Below, in pieces: positions 29,975 to 41,884 of a stretch of 64,000 bases of DNA. Made by a program: the position numbers and the translations under genes. Position 1 is the stretch's first letter. Each line of letters opens with the position of its first letter. The notes under the pieces were generated by a model, which saw nothing but the letters and a program-made list of their open reading frames with translations, had not been told where the DNA came from and did not search any database. This DNA is from Labyrinthula sp. Ha (lineage: Eukaryota; Sar; Bigyra; Labyrinthulida; Labyrinthulaceae). The stretch lies in NCBI GenBank assembly GCA_015227615.1, contig JAALGZ010000011.1:620001-684000 (forward strand), in the 5' to 3' direction.

Positions 29975-32600
29975 TCAATCAAAACTTCCAAGTAGACTTA
30001 GCGCGTGATCTATTAAGTACGTATCTTGAATTAAATTGTCTATTCTCCTTAAATGTCTATTACTGTAAGCAACGAATGGTTCGGAAAAGTTTGGTGGTAT
30101 ATTTTCTCTTAGCTTTTGCCTTTTTAATACTGCGTTCAGCAGATACTGGCTTACTCCACAAGAGTGTGCTGAAGTATTCCACTCTTTAAGGAAGGTAAAC
30201 AAAGTAGACAATTGATCTTCCTCGAGACCGGTTAAAAATTCGATGAGAAGAATCTCATTTGATTGTGGAGTACTGCTGTTGCCAAATAATTTTCCAAAAA
30301 GATACTTTAATTTTTGAGGTCGGTTGAGTTGTAGGGCCAACTGACAAGCTTTCAGTAGCTTGCCCTCACGTTCTAGATCTCTCATGCGTTCCTCATTCCT
30401 AATTATTTCCTCTTTTTCTTCAAGCTCTTTTCTCTCAATATCCTTGGAAAAATCATCGTATATACTAATTTTTCCATCTGCACCCCCAGACACAACGATC
30501 TCCTGTTCACAATAGATTAAACTTTCTAAGGCCCAAACTCGATCTTCATGGTTATCTATAACAGAAATGCATTCATTTCCAGCCGACTTCGACAGATCCC
30601 AAACACGAACGAGCCCATCTGATGATGTCGAAACAATTTTACGGCTTGTCTTCAGAAATCTTGCCTTTATGGCGCTTGTTTCCTGACCTTGAAGCGTCAG
30701 CATGCTTGAAACTGTATCCTTCTTGAAAACATTTCCCAAGTTCCACACCTTCAAGCTTTTGTCCCCAGATGCAGACACCAACAACTTTTCTTTAACATTA
30801 AAATTGATACTCCACACACCTCTCCGATGTCCAACTAAGGTACACACTGGCTTCACTTCTTTATTTACTACTTGCCACAACTTTATCGTCTTATCCATTG
30901 AACATGAGGCGAAGAGTGAGCGATTTGGTGATACGTCAACGTCATTAATAAGTTTCTCGTGAGCCACTACGGTATCTATAGCCACAATTTCAGCTTTGTT
31001 TTGCGTAGATGGGGACATCCCCCACAGCTTTATAGTCTTATCAAACGACCCAGAAACAAAAATTGGAATAAACTTCTTGTTTTTTATTACCTGTTGCGCA
31101 TTTGGCAGACACTGTCTCCATAATCCTACTGCTGACCCTTCTTTATCTTCCATATTTGCAACGAACCCGAGGCCAGAAACGGAGTCCGTGTGCCCTTTAC
31201 AAGTGAATATAGGATAATATTCATTCTGTTCAGATCTCACCCATACCCTAATGGTATTATCTTTCGAGCCACTTAAAATAAACTCTCCGTCCAAATTTGT
31301 TGTTAAGGACAGCACAGATTCAGTGTGACCCCGTAAGAATTCTGCGGAGAAATCTACTAAATCGACCACTTGAACTATAGTACTGTTAGATGCAACTGCC
31401 AACTTATGACGTTCTTCGGATACAAAGTGGTGTATATCAAGCACTTCATCCAGTCCGCCAGATACTTGGCGCACGATTCTTGGCTTGCTTTGACCAACCT
31501 TTAAGAATGAGATAATACTGTCATGGTCAGCACAAATTAACTGCTGGCTTAGAGTATTGTAGGAAAGTTCAGAGATGCCGTTATTTTGCGAGATTATAAC
31601 TTTGTCAGTAAGTTTTAACTCTGTTCCAGTGAACTTAACAAAATAGAGTACCCCCTGTTCTCCCCCCAAAACAAGGTCAATACTGGACAAGTTCCCACCA
31701 GTGATGCTCAAAGCCTCCAGTGAATCATTTTCTATTTGTACCTCGGCAATCAGCTGCCGAGACGACTTATCAAACGCTCGTAGATACTAGAGACAAATAA
31801 AGCAAAAATTGAATATACTGTATCTCTCGAGGCAGTAAATACATAAGTATTATTAAAAGAAGCAAAGGCACTCACTGAAGATGAGTGTCCTTCAAAATCT
31901 AAAAAATAAAGATTCGACAGAGAAACTACAGTAGGGTTCAGAGTCTGCTTCCCTTAAGTTAAAGACACCCACTCTCCCTGCATTATTTGAAGCAATGACT
32001 TTCATATCTCCAGTTCCACTATTTTGACAGAATGCAACATTCATAACGACAGAAACAGCACCTTTTAACTTGAAGTTATGGGTACAGAATCCTCCAAAAA
32101 CATCCCAGACCTTTATAGTAAAATCTGCGCTACCTGTACACACATACCTGCCAGAGTCATGAAAATCAGAGCTAAGAATAGGCCCGTGATGACCTTTCCA
32201 AGATTTTGTCTTTTGCGCTCCCGTTTCGCTTAGCTTAAGTGTGGCCAGTACCTGGTTACTACTGGCAGCAAACAAAGTACAAATTTCGTTTTCAACAAAG
32301 CTAACAGAAAATGTTGTAAACTTTGATAAAGTAATATCAACATCTGAATCTTTATTCATGTCCTTAAACTTTGCATCGTCATTTTCTACTTTGAATAACA
32401 CCCTTGAACTTTCCAAATCAACAATGTTAATGTTCTCTACAATAACTCTGAAACAGAACTGTACCATCACATAGACAAACCAAACAGTTTTTCTCACCAA
32501 GTTTTCCAACAACAACTTTCCCACCTGTATAGAAACTGTTCCTAGAGTAACTCAATTGCCATGGCTCTTTTCCATTGGGCTCTCTGATCTTTTCTTCCAT
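29975..32600 (-). CDS. UTP13: UTP13/TBL3 WD40 protein of the SSU processome
   Basis: Four exons (32465-32600, 31930-32436, 31819-31898, 29975-31786) give 844 residues. The introns are GT...AG of 28, 31 and 32 bp (32437-32464, 31899-31929, 31787-31818). WD40 repeats fill the first 650 residues, for example GSADFTIKVWDVFGG, GSKDNTIRVWV, GSFDKTIKLWG, CSMDKTIKLWQ and ASGDKSLKVWN. After a charged linker the C-terminal Utp13 domain (CQLALQLNRPQKLKYLFGKL ... LLSYLLNAVLKRQ-like) ends at SLLGSFD. Length and order match yeast Utp13 and human TBL3, a UTP-B subunit needed for 18S rRNA processing in the nucleolus. Splicing restores SEPYYFEGHSSSVSAF and ASRDTYLRAFD, both normal WD40 sequence. ATG 32600 faces the 4-TM gene at 64 bp; the stop is 6 bp from the ArsS-like stop. 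Confidence 0.93.
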
Positions 32601-32664
32601 TCCTTTTAAGTTTCAACGGTAAAATTTAAAGGAATGCCAGAATAAGACATCTGTAAAGAAAAAA
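32601..32664. promoter_or_regulatory. 64-bp bidirectional promoter, UTP13 / 4-TM gene
   Basis: Only 64 bp separate the divergent start codons. An upstream ATG on the UTP13 strand opens a short 14-codon frame (MSYSGIPLNF...) that ends before the UTP13 start. It could act as an upstream ORF if the transcript begins that far out. Confidence 0.45.
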
Positions 32665-33324
32665 ATGAAGATTAGGGATATCTTAGCCTCGTTCGTAAAT
32701 GGATTTCAGAGCGCCTCTTCATCTGTAATAGAAAGCTTGGGACGCCTGCAGGAACCGATGATGGTACTTTACTTATTAAGTGGTGGCTTATCTATTTTTC
32801 TATTACTAGATCTGCCTTTTCATCCACCGGTGTCTACCTTCTGGTCTTGCGTATTTCCCCTGGCAAGTTTAACGATGTCCATTGGATCAATTTATTTGGA
32901 TATTCATTGGTTAGATTATAGCAAGAAAAGACGAGCTTATGTTTTATACCCCGCTTTGTTTGTTTCTTATGCAGCATCTTCAACTATTGGGAGCTTCTTT
33001 GTTGTGTATGGATTATTCTCAGGTCGCCTAACTTTCTTTAGCGCTTTGTTGTTGGTTGCTTCAGCTTTCTTCTGGTTTATTATTTATAAATTATTACAAC
33101 AAGCCTGTTCTAACTTAAAACAGGAGATTTTTGAACTGGGAGAGGAAGATGAACGAGACATCTACGAGCCATTAAACGAAGAACCAACATTACATCCCCA
33201 TGTTGTTGGGGAAGCTTCTACAACACATTTACCCGATCTAACAAAGTCTGAAACTGGAAGGTCTAACATTGACGATCTGGAAAATATTGGAGGTGAAAAT
33301 ATCCCCAATGTTGTACAGGTATAG
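32665..33324 (+). CDS. four-TM membrane protein, unrecognised
   Basis: 219 codons, single exon. Four hydrophobic segments are evident: MMVLYLLSGGLSIFLLLDL, an FPLASLTMSIGSIYLDI stretch, LFVSYAASSTIGSFFVVYGL and LTFFSALLLVASAFFWFIIY. An amphipathic N-terminus and a charged loop (WLDYSKKRRAY) between segments 2 and 3 suggest that this loop is cytosolic. The last 70 residues are acidic and hydrophilic (EEDERDIYEPLNEEP). There is no signal peptide and I do not recognise a family. It shares a 64-bp upstream region with the nucleolar UTP13 gene. Confidence 0.75.
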   Translation: MKIRDILASFVNGFQSASSSVIESLGRLQEPMMVLYLLSGGLSIFLLLDLPFHPPVSTFWSCVFPLASLTMSIGSIYLDIHWLDYSKKRRAYVLYPALFVSYAASSTIGSFFVVYGLFSGRLTFFSALLLVASAFFWFIIYKLLQQACSNLKQEIFELGEEDERDIYEPLNEEPTLHPHVVGEASTTHLPDLTKSETGRSNIDDLENIGGENIPNVVQV

Positions 33325-36300
33325 CATCTACCTTTGGTGGAGCCTAATTGTTTACTTGTATAGTCTCTCTATTTGTACAGTTGGCATATTCATCAACTTA
33401 GGATTTAATATCTCACTCCATTAAAGAACTCCCTTTACTGCGGTTACTTACCTTCAAGGCTTTAATTTTGATCTCAAGATTCAAGGAGCATAACTTGAGT
33501 TGTAAAATTATTTAGTAGGTGAGCGTTAATTTAGAAGCTGATCCGCATAAACTAAATTCAGCATGTCCATACAAAACTATGTCACCTCTAAAAAAAGCTA
33601 TTGCCAATGCAATCCAAGTCCATTGGTAATTAATTAGTGACATCTTTCAGGATCTCCTCCGAGAAGAGAGTTCTTTTTTTCAGCATGAGCAGTTGCTTCA
33701 GTCTATCTCAATGTTTTCTCGTGTGTGTATTCAAAGGTTGGCATCTCCTGACTTGGAAGGAGGACACAACTTAAATGTAGACTTAACTGCTTCATGCTGG
33801 ACTTCTAGGAGAGAGAAGAGCCATATTTTTTGGTGTTACTGACTGTAACTTCAAAAGTTAGAAACACAACGCACCCTTGAGCTACCATGTACAAATAATA
33901 TACGTAAAGCAAACGATCCTCATGCTTATCCTTCTTGTGCGAACTTCCTTTACAAAGTTGCATCCTCCAGAAATGTGAAACTAGGGCTTCAAAGCTTTCT
34001 GTTTCAGTCAATGGTAACACCTTTAGCAGCTGACATAAAACTGATAAAGTTAGAGTGACTTAATCGCTTATCCCTATGGCTAACCAAATACGCTGAATCT
34101 TTAACTCCTTCACTGGAAGTATACAGAGCTACCTGGTTCTTTACTTGGGGTACTTATCCATTAACCCATTGAGTTTATAGACAGGTTTAGTGTTCCTATT
34201 ATATACCTACATAGATTAACGAACTTTATTTCGAGCATAATGAAAATGTCACAGAGAGACCCCTTACAGCTCGTCCTTGAAAATGGACACGCCTTAATAA
34301 GCCTCCAGATTCTAGCAGTCTTAATGAAGTCGAAACAACATCTTTTCTGTCAATTAACGTAGGTTACCTCACTCATAATAACCTGAACACATACTAGAAC
34401 AACGTCTCTTTTCAAAATGCTCACTAATCTTTCTACTGAGGTAAAAAGTGACTGGAAAGACTCAAACTAAGAATGGAAGCCTCTAGTCATACTAAGAAAG
34501 AAAAGTAGTTATTTTTGGAGACCACCGAACAATCTACTTCTATAATATTTTTTCTCCCGCAACAGCTTGTTTCAAGTCAAATTTATGTCTCTAAGGTCAG
34601 TGATAAGATCCTTGTTACCAAGTTTTGAAAATAAGGAAACCCTAGCATTGGTGAATGTCTACGTCTCCCACGCTATAAAGGGATCCGAAAACTACATAAA
34701 CTTATGAAGCAACCGGAAGATGAAGTCTTAAAGAAGGTAAACAAAGAGCAACAGGTGGTACTAATGAAAAACTTTAACCCCCAAATTTGAGAGAAACCTA
34801 AGGACTAACAAATATAATCTTGGTTTTTCTAGGAGAAGCAACACAAATCAAAATATTTTAACCTACAAACTAGTCCAGTAAAAACTTTAGATGAGAAAAC
34901 ACCGATTCAAAAAAAAAGAAAAAAGGTGATCTAACAAGCATAGAACTTACTTTGCAAAAGAAGACTTTAGCAAGCTGATTAGAACCGGACTCCCTAATAA
35001 AAAAGGATCTAAACCTGAGAGAGGCTTTAAAATGAATGGTGACGTGAGGAGTAGAATAAGCTACAGAGTACGGTATTATCATACCGGGATAGAAGCCAAG
35101 GTCATCCAAAACTACAGAACATCTCCATCTAGACATCGGACAAGAGGAGACGTAGCGACCTATGCAAAAAACAGAAATACAGCCTCTTTAACTTGAAATT
35201 CTTGAAAAAATGGAGGAAAATTAGCTGGAACCTTGCTTAATTTCATACCAAGAGTTCACGAGATTTACCAGGAAACTGATACAGGATGTACCACCTAAAA
35301 CGGTGATATGAAATTTCAGGAAGTAAGAGTGTAAATTCGGAACCTATCTTATAGATTAAAAAAGAAAGCCGTGAAGAGACATGAACCAAGGACAGAGGAA
35401 CAAGATATCAAAGAGTGAGCGAAACATAGCACTGATACTTTGGAATGACTAGATAGGTAAATAGCTTTCTCAGATAAAGCTGAGCTTCGAAAATAATAGC
35501 TCCAGATAATCTTACATGGTGTTTAAGAGATGAACAAACGGAAAACTGCACAACTGAAGCTTAGCAAAACATAAACGATAGCATAATCATTGCTTAAATA
35601 TAATAAAAATCTTCAGGAGCCATGTATTCTCGACCTATAAATATCAGCAATGTGGCAACAATAATTTAACCTTTGCAGAAATGAATCAAATTCTAGAACC
35701 AATAATAGGCAACCACATAGAAAAATAAGAAGTTAGTATTCTGCTCTCGGCTACAGAAGAAACCTAAATTTTCATTAGAACGCTATAAATAATAATTCAG
35801 GAGGGGGAAATAGGATTTCTAAAATGAAATCCCAAGAATTCAGTGGCACTTTTAAATGTCATCTTTAACGTTATCACCAATTTTTGAAGATTAAGAAGTT
35901 ATAGTTACTAAGATGAAGAAAAAAATTACTACACCAAGGTTCGTTTTGTTTGAGATGGTACAGGGAAAGTGTACTCCCCTTGATTTTTTGTCCTAAAACT
36001 TCTTTAAAACTATCTTGAAGCTCTTGATCAAATCTATAAGCAATTGCAGTCAGTTGCAACGAAACTATCGTCGCATCAGTCGGGTTTCAGAAAAGGGAAA
36101 TCAATACCTTGTAAAATAAAAACATTGAACATAGCAATGCACAAGTGTATTAAACATAACTCCAATCTTCAAGTAATTTTGCGGACTTCAAGAAAACTAT
36201 GAACTCTTTTTCACATAAATTCATAATGATAGTTCTTCTGCAATATAATATCCATACAGTTTTAATAAGACAAACAAACTCCTTTACAAACAACCAAGTC

Positions 36301-39300
36301 CCGATTTTGTTGACAAAAACGGAAGTTCAAACTATGCAATCAGAATCGGGGTGTTATAAATGGGGTTATTTGTCGCCAACTTATTTGCCGTAGTTCTGGA
36401 CAGTGATATTTCTAGACTATAAAACAATACAACAAAAATATCTCCCTGTGCAAAGAAGTTGTTGGACCACTTTCCTTCAGAGACAAGGTATCTTGTTTCT
36501 TAAAGTATGAGTAAAATGTTACTAGGATCACCCAATAGTTTCCATGTCTTCATCATGCAACACATTTTCAAGTTAACCAAAAGCAAACAAGATATAAAAA
36601 AACAGAAAAAAAATTGAAACATTCTGACTCAATCCTGAAACAAGTTATCAACGAGATTGTCAGTGTGTACTAGTATACATAGTATGACCTTCACTTTAAG
36701 AAGGAATGAAGATATAATTGACATAAAGCCTCAAAGCTTAGTGATGGAACCAAAGTCTCATCGATAACAGGTACAGTAGCTGCTATACACACCAGAAACA
36801 AAACATTTGATTTCCTAAGATAAGCTGAGATCAACATAAAAATCGAATAACCAAAGATCCATTGTGTTTTATCTTTTGAATACCCTAGGGCAATCTTTAT
36901 TACTAGTGACTTGATGGAAACAATCGCACTAAGAAAATCAGACATACCAATGATACACCACAACTTTATCACAGTTTTCTTAGATGTAACCATAATTAAG
37001 GAAAAATGTAACTCAGTAATGTGAGTTTTAGGTTCTTAGTGCTATTCTTGCACAACATAAAGAACTGGGATCCGACAGGAGAAATAAATATGTATCTAAT
37101 ACAACTTTCCAAACAACTGAAAAACTATGTTAACAACATCAAGTATAATACATTTTTAATAAAGGTATGTGACTTATAAGCTGATAAAATCACCAAACAA
37201 AGCATCTCCAGTTACATCCAAAAAAACACAATGGGTGACAAGTAACCGACAGCCACACGTAGTATCATATATCCATGGAGAACTGACACACAACTAGAAA
37301 AATAAGGATAAAGGATGTTTCCATCATGACCGAGCTAGCAAACATATTGCAAAGATCAATTAAATCATTCTTGGTTTTTCTGTGATATGAATTACACGCA
37401 GAAAAACTTACCACCCATCCTATCCAGAAAACCTATTCAAAACATATAAAATCCTCCCCTATTTATCACTACTTATCAAAGCTTCACAAGACAGAAGGGC
37501 ACTAATAGATCCTGAAGGCTTTAACCCTGTAAACTTCATTTGAAGCTACTTAACATATGGAGCTTTCATAATAAGAAACAATTAACTTACTGCAACTGGG
37601 AATAGAGCACACACTCTGACTACTTCTCGTAGACATATCCAACCTGACAAAGAGGGAGATAATGTACAGCGAAGATACCATACAGGTGCCAAACCTCTTC
37701 ATCCAATGAAAGAAACCGTAAAAACTTGGCAAAAAAATAAGCGGCAGCCCAGATTCAACCAATACAGTATTCATCTGAGCACATATTAAGCGCTTAGGGT
37801 CACCTTCTGGGAACCAAACATGCAATAGAATGTAGGATTTACCATCAAGAAAAAGGAAGACAGTCAAAATTGAAAACTCAGGGGTAAACACTGGGAACTT
37901 ATATCTACATCGCACAATCATCATCTTAAGCTACTTGAAACACTTCATCTAGACTTACAAGGGGCAGGGTCAACCATCGTGATCTCTCGCTATTTTTTCA
38001 TGTTGTTTATGAATTATGGGTAAATGTATTTAAAGTCTTAAAAAATGGAATTATGGTAATCAACGCTAAGACATCTTAGGAATCAGGGTCGTTCCCTGCT
38101 GGTATTCTGATGATGAAGAAGACAAGCACATTCAGCCGAAATAAGCCAGAAGATCCAAGGTTCAGGAGCAGATAATGGAACCATATAAGAAGTGACCTAG
38201 ATCAAGCCATTGGATAATAGAATATACAATCGGAAAACCTAAGACTAGTAACGTTGATATTGATTAAGGCCTCTAGCTAGTAAAGGTTCGGACAAAGGTC
38301 TCAATGGGTAATGGCATGGAACCCTTGAAGTGAGAAAACAACCAAGTAAGTAAAACTTTATGCCCAATTAGTCATGATGAGGCTGCTAATTTAAGATTGT
38401 AACCCTTTTAAATGTATTTTATAGGAGATGAGAGTCATTTACTAATTTATTTCCTAAATTTTAACCATAAACTTTAGAAGGCGTTCTATTATTGTAACTA
38501 CAACAAATTCTTGGCGTATTTAAAGCTGAAATGAGTTTACCCTCTTTTTATTGCCCTGGTCAACTCCAATTTGTGTTTTCCTAGAGTACATTTGGCTATG
38601 ATGTAGTCTTTTATAATTTTTTCTTGATCCTTGATCACACTGAAGAAGGATTTGTTGGCTGTTTTCTCCTTTCAGTATGGTTATTATTTGTTTTCCCTCT
38701 ATTTGGAAGAATATATTCTATAGGTTAAGTTCCTTCATAGGCGTACTCTTATTATAATCCTTTAACTAAGTTAATGACATATCTATCTTAATCCTCACAT
38801 AATCAGGAAAGTGATTATATTCGCCTAGAATAAGTAGTCAAACTCAAGTTCAGCCGAAGCAGAATGAAAAAAAAATATAAAATCAATTACATTTAAGGAA
38901 GTATGTATTGGAATTTTCATATTCCAGTGAGATTTTTGATCGAAGATGAAAAAGTTTTCTTGTTTTTGTTTGCTTGCATCGTTTTCATGGTGGGTATATT
39001 TTTTTATTTCTGTTGAAATTTAGGGATATTCCATTCCTTCTTCCCAGTCAGTAGAGTAAGATCAACTGTTGCATTTTTGGTTGGAACTGGATTTAGATGT
39101 TCCAGAGATTTAATAATAACTCCCATACAAATCTTTGAATCTGATACTATCATTGTTTTCATAATTCAAGGAACAAAATTTTCTAGGCTATATATGTAGC
39201 TACGCTGAGACACCATTTCATATTGTCTGAGCAGTCATTAGAAGTGACAAACTTTGTTTGTTACCATTTATATTGAAGCCAATTTCATATTTATTTGTAA

Positions 39301-40537
39301 GGAGTAAAGGACTCTTTGAGACCCAGAAAGTGATAGTTAGCCTCTAAGCATGAAAAACAAATCATGATAAACAACCTCGAACCATTAGTTTGAACCGGTG
39401 GCATAAAATTCTGCCATTTCCAAATATTATTTTCTCATTATTAACATAGCTCTAGGGACTTAGGTTGCATTTGTATTCAAGAAACAGGTGTTATAGTTAA
39501 GAATCACGAAAAATCCTGCCGTCTTGATTTATAAGTTTGTTATATGCAGCATGTAATCTTAGACACACCTTCTTACTTTTTCAATTCATATAGTTCTATA
39601 GGTCTTGGTTCTCAATATAAAATAGTTATACTTTTCCTATTTGTTTGAAAACTGATATTCTGACAATAGTTTTGCTTCTGACTACAAGGAATATGACCCT
39701 TATTAAACGAAAGAACACAGGCAGTGAAATTTAATGTAAAGGCAGATATATAATAGAAAAAAGCTAATTTGATATTATTTATGCTTACTTATTTTCTTCA
39801 TAAGCTTTTTCGAGAAAGACTAAGAAGCAAAATAATCTTTTTTGTTATTGCAGCCACTTCAGCTCTTTGTATTAGTATGGATACTAATTCTGTTCTTATT
39901 AAATGACCTAAAGATGATTACGACATCAACATATATTTTATAAGTATCAAATTAAGAATCAAAAACATTTGCAGCAGCTAAAGGTCTTAAGTAGCATCAA
40001 ATATAAGCTAGGTGAAGCTTACAACTGGAAAACCAAGTCCCACTAGCACCCAAGACATATAGAGAAATAAAACCAATTTTAATGGTACAATTATAAGACT
40101 ACTTAATTCTTAAAAGCTTAAAAGGAAATATTTTGTTACAACTTTATTACTTAAAGCCTAAAACAACAAGTTACAACCCCCCCAAGCAGGTCAACCGGAT
40201 TCTGTTATGATAACCAAAGAAACTGGAGCATACAGAGCCTAAAAAGGAATCCATCAGGAGTAGCTATTAGGACTAATTGCCTGGAGTATACCTTATATAT
40301 TAAAGGTAAGAAGAATATTAGCATTCCTTTAAAGGAGTTTGTACAATTCTTTTCTTTGTCTTATTAAGCAATCTTAAATAGTTCTGAGCAGGTTAACTAA
40401 ATTAGTTATATTGATTATTGAAAAACTTCTGACCAATCAAAAGAGCAAAAGAGACAGGTGTAATTCCATTGGTTTATCTCTAAGTTAGACCAAATCTAGA
40501 AACTGCAATTCAAAAGATAATTAAATCAAAAGTCCAA
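33325..40537. other. gene desert, about 7.2 kb
   Basis: No gene I can support. From about 34.4 to 38.0 kb the plus strand is strongly A-rich (two sampled 60-base lines have 27 A to 11 T and 29 A to 9 T). From about 38.5 to 39.9 kb it turns T-rich. The minus strand of the A-rich part holds two ATG-started frames of 100 and 124 codons (36691-36993, 37550-37924). Their hydrophobic content is what T-rich DNA gives by chance. Confidence 0.55.
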
Positions 40538-41884
40538 ATGAATGAATCAGAAAAAGATTCTAACTGTACAGATGATAGTTCATTATCCAGGCCCTCAAAT
40601 GTCTCCTCAAATGCAGATGATAGTCAGAGTAGCGGGCGGTTTGACCAGCTGTCTTCTCCAGAGCACTTAGATGATGGGGCGCCAAATGTCAGGGTATGGT
40701 GTATTACCCCTTTTACTCCATAGGTTCGACAAAGCTCAAAAGCAAAATCTACTTCCATTTTAAGACAAGAGAAAGCTTCTGCAAAAAGACGATCATTGAA
40801 TAAAATCCGGTTTCTGGACGAAACTAGTCTGGACAAGAGAAATAGAAGGGACAAAAGTGTGGCTAGCTTACCAGACCTCAGATTTCTTGATCCTAATGAT
40901 CAAGGTGGTCTTGGAAGCTTAAGTGTTGGTGAAGATAATGAGAATCCTCAAGGTACAGAAAGGCTAGAAGAATTTGCTGATTCTTCCAACCTGAGCAATG
41001 ATCTGGTATCTTGATTTTGTTTTATTTAGTTTAGGCTTCTGAAAATGAAAGTGGCAAGGAAGGAATTTCTCGAACTAATAGTGCTGTTCACTCTACAGGA
41101 AACCGATCCAGAACATCTAGCATCGGTGGCGTTAAGTGGAAAGCTATTCTCAGTGAAGTAGCCTTTGGGTCTAGTGTTAGTTTAGGTAGCTAATGAGCAT
41201 GAAGCGGACGTTGATGGTGCAGATGTTAGAGCTGAGGCACTTCTTGAGGAGACAATTTCATTCATTGAAGGAAAATTAGGTACTATGAGTACAGACAACA
41301 ACATTTTGAAGACTCGGGATGTTACAGATGTGTTCTTAACTGTGAAGAACTATTTAGAAAATGCTAAGGCGGATGTGGTTTCTCAGCACAGACAGCAAAA
41401 AAATGAACTATTGAAAACTAAAGCTCAGGTTGAAAGGTTAAAAGAGAAGTTAGAAGTGAATTTGTATCAAGATCAGAAAATTAAGGAGCAGACAGTACAA
41501 CTTAAAGAACTTGATATAAAGAATAAGAGACTAGAAGATCTTCTACAGCAGCGAGAATATAATCAAAATGCAGATAAAGAAGTTGAGAATGTTCAAATTG
41601 AAAGGTATAAAGAAAAACTAAAATCTCTGAAAAAAAAGATTTCCATTTTGAAGGACCAAGATAAGAACAGCATTAACGATGACAAAAGTGAAAGTAAGCT
41701 TGTTGAGGCGCTGCGAAATCAAATTGAAAGTTTGGAAGAAACCAAGGCACATTTTATTAAGGTAAACGAGCAGCTTATCAGCAACTACAATGAAGCCCAG
41801 GCTAGGTTTGAAGGTGAACAAATTCAGTGGAAAAGGAACTGGGCACTTCTTAAAAAACACTACGAGGATAGTAATGCATTTTGA
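40538..41884 (+). CDS. coiled-coil protein, four exons
   Basis: Exons 40538-40693, 40724-41005, 41035-41157 and 41186-41884 give 419 residues, with GT...AG introns of 30, 29 and 28 bp (40694-40723, 41006-41034, 41158-41185), all phase 0. The first half is Ser/Asn/Asp-rich and probably disordered (SSLSRPSNVSSNADDSQSS, then basic KASAKRRSLNKIRFLDE and RDKSVASLPDLRFLDP). The second half is a long coiled coil (from about ALLEETISFIEGKL through VERLKEKLEV, EIQWKRNWALLKKHY-like). I recognise no named family; cytoskeletal, centrosomal or Golgi-type tethers share this layout. Each intron, if kept, ends the frame within a few codons. A longer model using a further 99-bp intron at 41871-41969 is possible but weak. 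Confidence 0.8.

Noticed and set aside
36691-36993. 100-codon minus-strand frame with two hydrophobic segments
   Set aside because: Same T-rich strand bias as its neighbour. No family, no supporting context.
37550-37924. 124-codon ATG-started frame on the minus strand
   Set aside because: It lies in a block whose minus strand is T-rich, where long hydrophobic frames arise by chance. No recognisable domain, no splice context.
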